Assembly (NCBI GenBank): GCA_958402795.1
Contig: CATXUX010000042.1
Location: 1 to 26,221, forward strand
DNA length: 26,221 nucleotides
Direction: 5' to 3'
From: an uncultured Lachnospiraceae bacterium
GTDB taxonomy: Bacteria > Bacillota > Clostridia > Lachnospirales > Lachnospiraceae
This document shows positions 7,769 to 15,154 of this stretch, piece by piece. Both the position numbers and the translations under genes were made by a program. Below the pieces are notes generated by a model, which was not told the DNA's origin, did no database searches, and was given only the letters and a program-made list of their open reading frames with translations. Position 1 is the first letter of the stretch; each line of letters opens with the position of its first letter.

Positions 7769-8452
7769 ATGAACGTAAAAATGAGATTGAAAGAGTTGCT
7801 GAAAAAGTACCGGCATGCGTGGGTGTTCTTATATGTATTGATTTATATGCCGTGGTTCACCTATCTGGAGAAGCATGTTACAAGCGGGTATCATGTGATA
7901 CATACCAGGCTGGATGATTATATACCGTTCTGTGAATATTTTGTTGTTCCGTATCTGCTTTGGTTTGCGTTCCTCGCGGCCGTGTTTGCGTGGTTTTTCT
8001 TTAAAGATACGGCGGGATTTTATAAACTGGTGAAAGTGAGCTTTACCGGGATGACCATCTTCCTGATTGTCTCAACAATCTTTCCGAACGGACAGCATCT
8101 TCGCCCGGTCGTGTTTGAGCGGGATAATATCTTTGTAGACCTTGTGAAGTTTGTGTACCAGTCAGACACACCGACCAATATATTCCCGAGCCTTCATGTG
8201 TTCAATACGCTGGCGGCATGCATCGCGATCAGCCAGAGTGAGGAACTAAAGAAGCGTAAGAAGGTGTGTGCTGCCGCCTATAGTCTGGCAGTTTTGATCA
8301 TACTGTCCACCATGTTTTTGAAGCAGCATTCTGTGCTGGATGTGACTGCGGCATTTGTCATGGCAATTGCACTTGCGATTCCGGTCTATATGCCGATGGA
8401 GAACCGTCAGCATTCGACGATACGCGAGACGCTTTTGTCAGTAAAAAAATAG
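7769..8452 (+). CDS. PAP2-type membrane phosphatase / inositol phosphorylceramide synthase-like protein
   Basis: A 227-residue polytopic membrane protein with about five or six helices. The PAP2 active site is visible: HLRP at residues 110-113, PSLH at 140-143 and KQHSVLD with His187 and Asp191. The PSLH and KQHxxxD forms are those of the Aur1/inositolphosphotransferase-like branch rather than the classical PSGH/SRxxxxxH lipid phosphatases. It probably hydrolyses or transfers phosphate groups on lipids at the outer membrane face; the substrate is unknown. The open frame extends upstream to 7673, but that covers the promoter; ATG 7769 has AAAAAGGGG upstream and is the real start. trpS follows after 24 bases. 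Confidence 0.85.
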   Translation: MNVKMRLKELLKKYRHAWVFLYVLIYMPWFTYLEKHVTSGYHVIHTRLDDYIPFCEYFVVPYLLWFAFLAAVFAWFFFKDTAGFYKLVKVSFTGMTIFLIVSTIFPNGQHLRPVVFERDNIFVDLVKFVYQSDTPTNIFPSLHVFNTLAACIAISQSEELKKRKKVCAAAYSLAVLIILSTMFLKQHSVLDVTAAFVMAIALAIPVYMPMENRQHSTIRETLLSVKK

Positions 8453-8476
8453 AGTTGCGGGAGGAAATGAGAAGTT

Positions 8477-9562
8477 ATGGGAAAAATTATGCTTACGGGG
8501 GACCGGCCGACCGGAAGGCTGCATGTCGGCCATTATGTCGGCTCCCTGAAGAGAAGAGTGGAATTGCAGAACCAGGGAGATTTTGACGATATGTTTGTCA
8601 TGATCGCCGATGCGCAGGCATTGACGGATAATGCGGATAATCCCGAAAAGGTACGCCAGAATATCATCGAGGTCGCATTGGATTATCTGGCGTGCGGACT
8701 CGATCCGGATAAGGTGACGCTGTTTATCCAGTCACAGGTTCCGGAGCTGACAGAGCTGTCTTTTTATTATATGAATCTTGTGACCGTATCCAGACTGCAG
8801 CGGAATCCTACGGTAAAATCTGAGATTCAGCAGCGGAATTTTGAGGCGAGCATACCGGTCGGTTTTTTTACCTACCCGATCAGTCAGGCTGCGGATATTA
8901 CAGCGTTTAAGGCAACGACCGTTCCGGTAGGAGAAGACCAGCTTCCGATGCTGGAGCAGACGAAAGAAATCGTACGGAAGTTTAATTCCGTGTACGGAGA
9001 GACGCTTGTAGAACCGGAGATCCTGCTGCCGGAGAATCAGGCGTGTCTGCGCCTGCCGGGAATTGACGGAAAAGCGAAGATGAGTAAGTCGCTTGGCAAC
9101 TGCATCTATCTATCCGAGGAACCGGAAGAGATTCAGAAAAAGGTGTTCAGCATGTTTACAGATCCGACGCACATTAAGGTGACGGATCCGGGCAGACTTG
9201 AGGGCAATACCGTGTTTATTTATCTGGATGCGTTCTGCCGTGACGAGCATTTTGCGGAATTTCTGCCGGAGTATTCCTGCCTGCAGGAACTCAAAGACCA
9301 TTATACAAGAGGCGGTCTTGGCGATATGAAGGTGAAACGGTTCTTAAATAACGTACTTCAGGCGGAACTGGAACCGATCCGTAACCGTCGTAAAGAATAC
9401 CAGAAAGATATTCCGTATGTTTATGAGATCTTGAAAAAGGGCAGTGAAAAAGCAGAACAGACTGCGGCGCAGACGCTCTCGGAAGTAAAGGCTGCGATGA
9501 AGATCAACTACTTTGATGATCAGGAACTGATTCAGAGTCAGGCGGAGCGCTTCGGCGAATAA
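8477..9562 (+). CDS. trpS: Tryptophanyl-tRNA synthetase
   Basis: A 361-residue class I aminoacyl-tRNA synthetase that charges tRNA-Trp. The HIGH motif appears as HVGH (residues 16-19, after PTGRL) and the KMSKS motif is intact at 201-205. The core IADAQALTDN and QAADITAFKATTVPVGEDQ stretches are typical of TrpS. It is about 30 residues longer than the usual 330-residue form. The start follows GGGAGG. It is the second gene behind the PAP2 gene, with no T-box leader of its own, unlike many trpS genes in Firmicutes. It ends before a convergent gene, with a terminator between. Confidence 0.95.
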   Translation: MGKIMLTGDRPTGRLHVGHYVGSLKRRVELQNQGDFDDMFVMIADAQALTDNADNPEKVRQNIIEVALDYLACGLDPDKVTLFIQSQVPELTELSFYYMNLVTVSRLQRNPTVKSEIQQRNFEASIPVGFFTYPISQAADITAFKATTVPVGEDQLPMLEQTKEIVRKFNSVYGETLVEPEILLPENQACLRLPGIDGKAKMSKSLGNCIYLSEEPEEIQKKVFSMFTDPTHIKVTDPGRLEGNTVFIYLDAFCRDEHFAEFLPEYSCLQELKDHYTRGGLGDMKVKRFLNNVLQAELEPIRNRRKEYQKDIPYVYEILKKGSEKAEQTAAQTLSEVKAAMKINYFDDQELIQSQAERFGE

Positions 9563-9585
9563 GAAATGCAAGAACAGAGTGATAC

Positions 9586-9626
9586 ACAGGCATTTTGCAG
9601 GACTACCGCAGGATGCCTGTTTTTTC
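9586..9626 (+). terminator. Rho-independent terminator after trpS
   Basis: ACAGGCAT (9586-9593) pairs with ATGCCTGT (9613-9620) and is followed by six T residues. It has no A-tract on the other side, so it serves the plus strand only. Confidence 0.9.
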
Positions 9627-9630
9627 TCTG

Positions 9631-10152
9631 CTATTCCTGCTCAAACGGAATCTCTTTTTGTGAAAAGAACTTCTGTACCATGGTATCCCATGATTTCTCA
9701 AGAGATTTATCCATTGTGAAAGTATTCATGGAAGTTCCGGTAATACAAGTCAGACCATCTTCCCCGAAGCTGATATTCAGATAGAGTCCCTGCACGTCCT
9801 CCGGACGGAAATCCAGCTTTTCCTGCGCGATCAGGCGGGCGATATTTTCCGGAGAGAGACGGAATACGAACTTAAAACGCAGAGGAGTCCGTTTTCCCCT
9901 GATGATGGAAAAACAGTATTCGCGCAGACAGCTCCATGCGGAGTATTCAGGACAGGAGTCCGTGCCGTCTGCGGACTGTATGGGATTACCGGCAGCATCA
10001 GGTTTATAAAAGTCTTTCTGGATATAGCCGTCGATCCGGAATGTGTTAAAAGTCACAATCTCTGCGTCAACCAGTAAAAAATGGTCAAACGTGTCTGTCA
10101 GGAGCAGCTTTGACATGAATTGTCTGACCTCTGTAAGTCTTAATGCGATCAT
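9631..10152 (-). CDS. DUF5721-like protein
   Basis: A 173-residue soluble protein of unknown function. The N-terminal stretch beginning MIALRLTEVRQFMSKLL, then TDTFDHFLLVDAEI, resembles the Lachnospiraceae family DUF5721 as I recall it. It has no signal peptide or membrane segment and no catalytic motif that I recognise. The frame is open 16 codons further upstream, but GGAG about 11 bases before the ATG at 10152 favours the shorter start. The gene is convergent with trpS and divergent from the SGNH gene, so it is a single transcription unit. The family name is from memory and would need a profile search. Confidence 0.75.
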   Translation of the reverse strand: MIALRLTEVRQFMSKLLLTDTFDHFLLVDAEIVTFNTFRIDGYIQKDFYKPDAAGNPIQSADGTDSCPEYSAWSCLREYCFSIIRGKRTPLRFKFVFRLSPENIARLIAQEKLDFRPEDVQGLYLNISFGEDGLTCITGTSMNTFTMDKSLEKSWDTMVQKFFSQKEIPFEQE

Positions 10153-10188
10153 ATGTATGAAATCTCCTTCAAAAACATTCGTAGTATC

Positions 10189-10197
10189 ATCATAGCA
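10189..10197 (-). promoter_or_regulatory. Extended -10 promoter for the DUF5721-like gene
   Basis: On the minus strand TGC precedes TATGAT (10194 down to 10189), an extended -10. The -35 region is weak. It lies back to back with the promoter of the acylation operon. Confidence 0.45.
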
Positions 10198-10203
10198 CAA
10201 ATA

Positions 10204-10232
10204 TTGACTTTTATGTGTAAAAAAAGTATTAT
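10204..10232 (+). promoter_or_regulatory. Promoter of the surface O-acylation operon
   Basis: TTGACT (10204-10209), 17-bp spacer, TATTAT (10227-10232). The predicted start near 10239 lies downstream of the ATG at 10213, which excludes that codon as the start of the SGNH gene and points to the TTG at 10303. Confidence 0.75.
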
Positions 10233-10302
10233 TATAACAGTTAATATTTGCAGTTGCTCAGACCGTGCAAAAAACTGTGCGGGGTGGAAAGGTAGAAGAG
10301 AA

Positions 10303-11091
10303 TTGAAAAAAGAACGAAAGAAACGTCTTCGGATATATATTGTAACCGGAGCACTGGCCATACTCCTGATCGCGGTCGTTGCGGTATCGGGGATCGTGCG
10401 CAGCCGCACGAATAGAGTAAGTACCGCTGAAGGGATCGACCTGATAAAGAAGGCGGAAGCAGCGGATGTTTCGGCGATAGAGACGAAGATTGAAAATCTG
10501 GAGAATAAAGAGAAACAGGAAACGGATAACGGCGACACGAGAAGCCTGAAAGAGCAGTTTGCAAGTACGGTCGTGATGGGAGATTCGATTGCGGCGGGAC
10601 TTGCAGAATACGATGTACTGAATGTTTCCAGTGTGATCGCCGATATCGGCGCCACAGTAAGTGAACCGGACGATCATATTGCCAGGCTGAAGGAACTGAA
10701 TCCGCAGATGGTATTTATGTCGTACGGTATCAATGACATTACAGAAAAAAAACTGGATGTAGAATCTTTCACGGAGGCATATGAGACTGCAATCGGAAAG
10801 ATTCAGGAAGAATTGCCGGATACGAAGATCTTTGTAAATTCGATTTTCCCGGTACAGCAAAGTACAGAAGCGGACACGGAAACAGGAACAGATACAGAAA
10901 CAGAATCAGATACGGGTAGTGTGGACGACTATAATACGGCGCTGCGCGAGCTGTGCGACAAGCTGCAGATTGCATTTGTGGACTGTACCTCACTTGTGTC
11001 AGAAAGCGATTATGAAGCAGACGGAATCCATCTCAAAGCAGACTTTTATCCGGTCTGGGCACAGCATATGGCAGATGTGGCAGAACTGTGA
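10303..11091 (+). CDS. Membrane-anchored SGNH/GDSL hydrolase or acyltransferase
   Basis: A 262-residue protein with a basic N-terminus, one transmembrane helix (about 10-31) and an extracytoplasmic SGNH domain. Block I is GDSIAAGL with nucleophile Ser95, block III is GINDI with Asn144, and block V is DGIHL with Asp240 and His243, so the catalytic set is complete. A Thr/Glu-rich low-complexity insert (about 189-207) precedes block V. SGNH enzymes deacetylate or acetylate surface glycans and lipids. The start is inferred: no ATG or GTG lies in frame between the promoter and the hydrophobic segment, so TTG 10303 is chosen, after a modest GGAAAGG site. It leads a four-gene run with DUF4358, MBOAT and DHHW-like proteins. 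Confidence 0.8.
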   Translation: MKKERKKRLRIYIVTGALAILLIAVVAVSGIVRSRTNRVSTAEGIDLIKKAEAADVSAIETKIENLENKEKQETDNGDTRSLKEQFASTVVMGDSIAAGLAEYDVLNVSSVIADIGATVSEPDDHIARLKELNPQMVFMSYGINDITEKKLDVESFTEAYETAIGKIQEELPDTKIFVNSIFPVQQSTEADTETGTDTETESDTGSVDDYNTALRELCDKLQIAFVDCTSLVSESDYEADGIHLKADFYPVWAQHMADVAEL

Positions 11092-11114
11092 CAGACAGAA
11101 TACAGGAGTAGAAG

Positions 11115-11684
11115 ATGGAGACAGAAGAAGCGGTGACAGGTCAGATCATGCGGAAGGAGAAAAAGATGCCGGATGAAATCATGTCGGCGGGGACGCCGCC
11201 GAAGAACAAGAGAACAATGCCGGCTGCGGTTTTGAAATATGTGGCAGCCGCGGCGATCGTGGGATATGTCGCGCTGCTTCTGCTCAATATAGGCGGAAGT
11301 ACAAAACCGTTTGACGAGGTGAAGTCAGCAGTGGAGAATTCTCTGAATACGGAGAATCTGACAGAGCAGGGGAGTCAGGCATTGAAGCGTTATTACGGAT
11401 TAAACAGTGAAGAATATGACGGCGTGCTGTATTATTCCTCGGAATTCAGTATTTCTGCGGAGGAGGTTCTGCTCATCTGTGTAAAGGATGACAGTCAGGT
11501 ACAGGAGGTACGGGAAGCGGCAGAGGCGCGGATCGAAGACCGTCTGAATGATTTCGAAGGGTATGCTCCGGAGGAAGTGCAGCTTCTGGAGGAAGCGAGA
11601 CTTCTGGTGCGCGGGAAGTACATCTTTCTTGCGGTCGCGCCGGAGGCGGACGTTTATGCCGATGTATTTGCGACAAGTCTGTAA
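11115..11684 (+). CDS. DUF4358-like membrane-anchored protein
   Basis: A 189-residue protein with a cytoplasmic N-terminus of about 38 residues, one transmembrane helix (about 39-57) and an extracytoplasmic domain. The domain contains KRYYGLNSEEYDGVLYY and VLLICVKDDSQVQEVREA, and ends in DVFATSL; this resembles DUF4358, found in clostridial lipoproteins and membrane proteins, often beside surface acylation genes. No catalytic motif is seen. It may be an accessory or scaffold of the acylation complex; that is inference from context only. ATG 11115 follows AGGAG at 11104-11108. Internal ATGs at 11148 and 11166 lack good sites. Confidence 0.75.
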   Translation: METEEAVTGQIMRKEKKMPDEIMSAGTPPKNKRTMPAAVLKYVAAAAIVGYVALLLLNIGGSTKPFDEVKSAVENSLNTENLTEQGSQALKRYYGLNSEEYDGVLYYSSEFSISAEEVLLICVKDDSQVQEVREAAEARIEDRLNDFEGYAPEEVQLLEEARLLVRGKYIFLAVAPEADVYADVFATSL

Positions 11685-11713
11685 GGATCAATCGAGAGAA
11701 AAGAGGAGCGGAT

Positions 11714-13126
11714 ATGCTTTTTAGCAGTATTACTTTTTTAGTTTTGTTTTTGCCGCTTACGCTGGTGGTTTATTATCTGATTCCGAAGAAGTGGCAAAAT
11801 GCGGTCATGCTTGCCGCCAGTCTGTTTTTTTATGCATGGGGAGAGACGGTCTATGTTGTGCTTCTGTTTTTATCTGCCGTGCTGAATTATTTCTGCGGGA
11901 GAGATATCTACGAGAAACGGGAAGATCCGGTCAGGTCCAGAAGAAGCCTGACTGCTGCAATCGTGATGAACCTGCTGCTGTTAGGATTTTTTAAATATTA
12001 TCCGGCTGCTGCAGGGGCGCTCAACGGAGCTTTTCAGCTACAGCTTCCCTGCCGGGAACTGCAGTTTCCCGCAGGTTTGTCTTTTTTTACATTCCAGGCG
12101 GTATCCTACCTGACAGATATTTACAGAAAACAGATCACGCCCCAGAATAATGTGGTCAAGTTTACGTTGTATCTGTGTATGTTTCCGAAACTGCTGGCGG
12201 GTCCGGTTGTCCGCTATGGAGATATTGAGAAGCAGCTGGATACACGCACGCTCAGTGTGGAAAAATTCGGGCGGGGAGCAATGCTATTTATCACAGGTCT
12301 GGCGAAAAAGATTCTGCTCGCGGATACGATGGGAGCGGTCTGTGAACAGATCTCGGGAATGCAGGCGGGTACGTTCTCTGCGCTGACGGCGTGGACCGGC
12401 TGTATATGCTATGCGTTTCAGATTTATTTTGATCTGAGCGGTTATTCGGATATGGCGCTGGGACTGGGAAAGATGTTCGGATTTGAGTACCGCAGGAATT
12501 TCAGGTATCCGTATGCGGCGAGAACCCTCCGTGATTTCTGGCGGCGGTGGCATATATCGGTCACTTCGTGGTTCCGGGATTATGTATACCTTCCGCTTGG
12601 CAGAAGCCGGTCGGGTGAGGTGGAAGACATGTGTAATATTATGCTCACTGGTCTGGCAGCAGGACTCTGGCACGGCGCACAGTGGAATTATGTGGTGGGC
12701 GGAATTTATTTTGCGTTTCTGCTGATCATGGAAAAATATGTCTGGGGAGCAAATATCCGCCGGTTTCCGCGCGTGGTGCAGCACATCTATACAATGGTGA
12801 TCGTACTGATCGGCTGGGTGTTCTTCTCCAGTGCAGATCTGGGGACCGCGCTTGATTATCTGGGAGCTATGTTCGGCATTGGCGCCAGCGGTATTTTTGA
12901 CAAACAGGGATTCTTCCTGCTCCTGACACACTGGCTTGTGCTTCTGCTCTGTATTCTGGCATCCTCGGCGAAGGGACAGCAGATTTTACACCGGATGATG
13001 GTAAGATATAAAAAGGTAAAAGTCAGAAAGGCGGCGGTATGTGTCGTCTATATCGGGATGTTCCTGCTTAGTATTGTATTTCTTGCGGCAGAGGGCAGCC
13101 GGGCATTCATCTATAGTGGTTTTTGA
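11714..13126 (+). CDS. MBOAT family membrane-bound O-acyltransferase
   Basis: A 470-residue polytopic protein of the AlgI/DltB/PatA type, which takes an acyl group, usually acetyl, from a cytoplasmic donor and hands it across the membrane for O-acylation of a surface polymer. It shows the conserved FWRRWHISVTSWFRDYVY stretch and the catalytic-site region GLAAGLWHGAQWN with invariant His320. The opening LFSSITFLVLFLPLTLVVYYL is typical. Length is normal. The start follows GAGGAG. It lies 29 bases after the DUF4358-like gene and 27 before the DHHW-like gene, so an operon is near certain. The target polymer (peptidoglycan, teichoic acid, exopolysaccharide) cannot be read from this window. Confidence 0.93.
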   Translation: MLFSSITFLVLFLPLTLVVYYLIPKKWQNAVMLAASLFFYAWGETVYVVLLFLSAVLNYFCGRDIYEKREDPVRSRRSLTAAIVMNLLLLGFFKYYPAAAGALNGAFQLQLPCRELQFPAGLSFFTFQAVSYLTDIYRKQITPQNNVVKFTLYLCMFPKLLAGPVVRYGDIEKQLDTRTLSVEKFGRGAMLFITGLAKKILLADTMGAVCEQISGMQAGTFSALTAWTGCICYAFQIYFDLSGYSDMALGLGKMFGFEYRRNFRYPYAARTLRDFWRRWHISVTSWFRDYVYLPLGRSRSGEVEDMCNIMLTGLAAGLWHGAQWNYVVGGIYFAFLLIMEKYVWGANIRRFPRVVQHIYTMVIVLIGWVFFSSADLGTALDYLGAMFGIGASGIFDKQGFFLLLTHWLVLLLCILASSAKGQQILHRMMVRYKKVKVRKAAVCVVYIGMFLLSIVFLAAEGSRAFIYSGF

Positions 13127-13153
13127 GAAACGCAGGATTGCAGGTGAAAAAGT

Positions 13154-14317
13154 ATGCAGAGAAAGAAAAAGAAAAGAAACAACAGGCTTATGGAACGTGT
13201 GGTCGGGGCGGCATTTGCGGCATGTCTGCTCCTCCTGTTTGTGGTGAACCTGATCGTACCGGACAGAGAGATGTCACAGCATGCGGACCGGATGCCGTCC
13301 TCGCGGCCGCAGATGACTCTGAGCAGCCTGATTTCGGGAGAGTATATGCAGCAGTATGATAAGTACCAGTCGGATCAGTTTGTGGGCAGGGATCTGTCCC
13401 GGTGGCTGAAAGCCGCGATCAGCCGCCTTGGGGGAAGCCGGGTGGAAAATGGCGTTCTGATCGGAAAGGACGGACAGTTGTTGGAAGAGATTGCAAGTCC
13501 CGATCAGGATTCGATGACGAAAAACCTGGATGCGATGAACACATTTGCCGGAGAAAACCCGGATGTAAACATGTATATGCTGCTTGTGCCGGATGCGGCA
13601 TGTGTGCTGGAGGATAAACTGCCCGCCCTTGCGGAAGTGACAGACCAGTCCAGGATCTTTTCCCAGGTCAGGCGGGAGCTGGAAGATTCTTATACGTGGA
13701 TCGATGCTTCAGAGACGCTGAATAAGCATGCTGATGAAAAGATATACTATAAGACAGATCAGAACTGGACCAGCCTGGGGGCATTTTACGTGTTCGGAGC
13801 GGCGGCGGAATCGCTGGGGATCCCATCGGACGCGCCGAGTACGTTTGTATCTTATCCGGTCTCCACTTCATTCAACGGGACGCTGGCGTCCAAAAGTGGG
13901 TGTAGGATCGGAGAAAGAGAAGAAATCGATATTTATGTGCAGAAAGAAACCGACACAGATGTGGTAGTTAATTATGTGGAAGAGCAAAGAAAGACGACGT
14001 CTTTGTACGATTCATCAAAGCTGGATACACAGGATCCGTATTCTGTGTTTCTGGGAGGAAATTCGGCACTGGTGGATATCCGGACCGTGTCAGAAGAAAA
14101 CCGGCGTCTGCTTCTCGTGAAAGATTCGTTTGCAAACTGTTTTGTCCAGTTTTTGACGCCGTATTTCCGGGAAATTGTCGTGGTGGATCCCCGGTATTAC
14201 AGCGGGACGATGAATGATATCATGGATGCTTACCGGATCACGGACGTATTATTTTTATACAGCGGCAATACCTTTTCTGTAGATAATAATATCAGCGGTA
14301 TGATCGGAAGTGAGTAG
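13154..14317 (+). CDS. DHHW/AlgX-like protein with substituted catalytic motif
   Basis: A 387-residue protein with a basic N-terminus, one transmembrane helix (about 16-34) and an extracytoplasmic domain like the DHHW and AlgX/AlgJ proteins that partner MBOAT enzymes. The region IYYKTDQNWTSLGAFYVF corresponds to the family motif DHHW or DxHW, but reads Asp202-Gln203-Asn204-Trp205, so the expected catalytic His is Asn. The possible nucleophile Ser325 in VKDSFANCFV is present. The protein may thus bind glycan without transferring acyl groups itself. It ends the acylation operon. A ribosome site is weak (CAGGTGAAAAAG), consistent with operon coupling. Confidence 0.85.
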   Translation: MQRKKKKRNNRLMERVVGAAFAACLLLLFVVNLIVPDREMSQHADRMPSSRPQMTLSSLISGEYMQQYDKYQSDQFVGRDLSRWLKAAISRLGGSRVENGVLIGKDGQLLEEIASPDQDSMTKNLDAMNTFAGENPDVNMYMLLVPDAACVLEDKLPALAEVTDQSRIFSQVRRELEDSYTWIDASETLNKHADEKIYYKTDQNWTSLGAFYVFGAAAESLGIPSDAPSTFVSYPVSTSFNGTLASKSGCRIGEREEIDIYVQKETDTDVVVNYVEEQRKTTSLYDSSKLDTQDPYSVFLGGNSALVDIRTVSEENRRLLLVKDSFANCFVQFLTPYFREIVVVDPRYYSGTMNDIMDAYRITDVLFLYSGNTFSVDNNISGMIGSE

Positions 14318-14320
14318 CAG

Positions 14321-14343
14321 TTCCGGTACAGGCGTACCCGGAA
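14321..14343. other. Stem-loop between the acylation operon and rluF
   Basis: TTCCGGTAC pairs with GTACCCGGAA with one bulged base and a 4-base loop. No T-tract follows, so it is not a standard terminator; it could be a processing or stability element between the two gene groups. Confidence 0.4.
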
Positions 14344-14365
14344 TGTGCGCGATGGGAGGAAAACG

Positions 14366-15154
14366 GTGGGAAATAAGATAGAACAAGAGTTCCGGCAAAG
14401 ACAGGAGCCGGTACGGCTGAATAAATATCTGAGCGAGGCGGGAATCTGCTCCCGCAGGAATGCCGATCGTCTGATTGAGAGCGGCAGGGTGACGGTAGAC
14501 GGAAAACGTGCACAGACAGGGATGAAGATCGTCCCGGGACAGGAAGTGCGTGTCGGGAAGAAAGTCGTATCCCGTGCGGATGAGATGATCGTGCTCGCGG
14601 TCAATAAACCTGTGGGGATTGTCTGTACCGAAGACCGCAGGGAGAGAAAGAGCATCATCCGGTTTCTTGATTATCCGGTGAGAGTTACGTATATCGGGCG
14701 TCTGGATAAGGATTCCAGAGGCCTTCTTCTTATGACAAATAACGGGGACATCATCAATAAGATGATGAGGGCGGCAAACCGGCACGAGAAAGAATATAAG
14801 GTGACGGTGGACCGGGAAGTGACGGAGGAATTTCTGAATAAGATGGCGTCCGGCGTCGAGATTCTGGATACGGTGACAAGACCATGTACGGTCAGAAAGA
14901 TCGGAAAATATACGTTTACGATCATACTGACGCAGGGACTCAACCGGCAGATACGCCGGATGTGTGAGGCATGTGGATACAAGGTGAAAGATCTGGTACG
15001 GACACGGGTGATGAATATCGAACTGGGAAGCCTGAAAGAGGGCGCGTACCGCAGACTGACGGACGAGGAACTGGACGCGCTGTATGAGCAGATCAGAGAT
15101 TCGTCCAATATGCCGGAATTTTCGGGGAATATAGAAGGGGTAGAATATGAATGA
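14366..15154 (+). CDS. rluF: 23S rRNA pseudouridine synthase, RluF-like
   Basis: A 262-residue RsuA-family pseudouridine synthase. An N-terminal S4 RNA-binding domain (about 16-62, RLNKYLSEAGICSRRNADRL) is followed by the catalytic domain, with NKPVGIVCT and GRLDKDSRGLLLMTN containing catalytic Asp114, and GLNRQIRRMCEACGY late in the fold. The sequence pattern is closest to RluF, which modifies U2604 of 23S rRNA in E. coli; RluB or RsuA specificity is possible. A GTG at 14345 opens the same frame, but GGGAGG at 14354-14359 sits at the right distance from the GTG at 14366, which I take as start. The last 8 bases overlap ligA. Confidence 0.88.
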   Translation: MGNKIEQEFRQRQEPVRLNKYLSEAGICSRRNADRLIESGRVTVDGKRAQTGMKIVPGQEVRVGKKVVSRADEMIVLAVNKPVGIVCTEDRRERKSIIRFLDYPVRVTYIGRLDKDSRGLLLMTNNGDIINKMMRAANRHEKEYKVTVDREVTEEFLNKMASGVEILDTVTRPCTVRKIGKYTFTIILTQGLNRQIRRMCEACGYKVKDLVRTRVMNIELGSLKEGAYRRLTDEELDALYEQIRDSSNMPEFSGNIEGVEYE

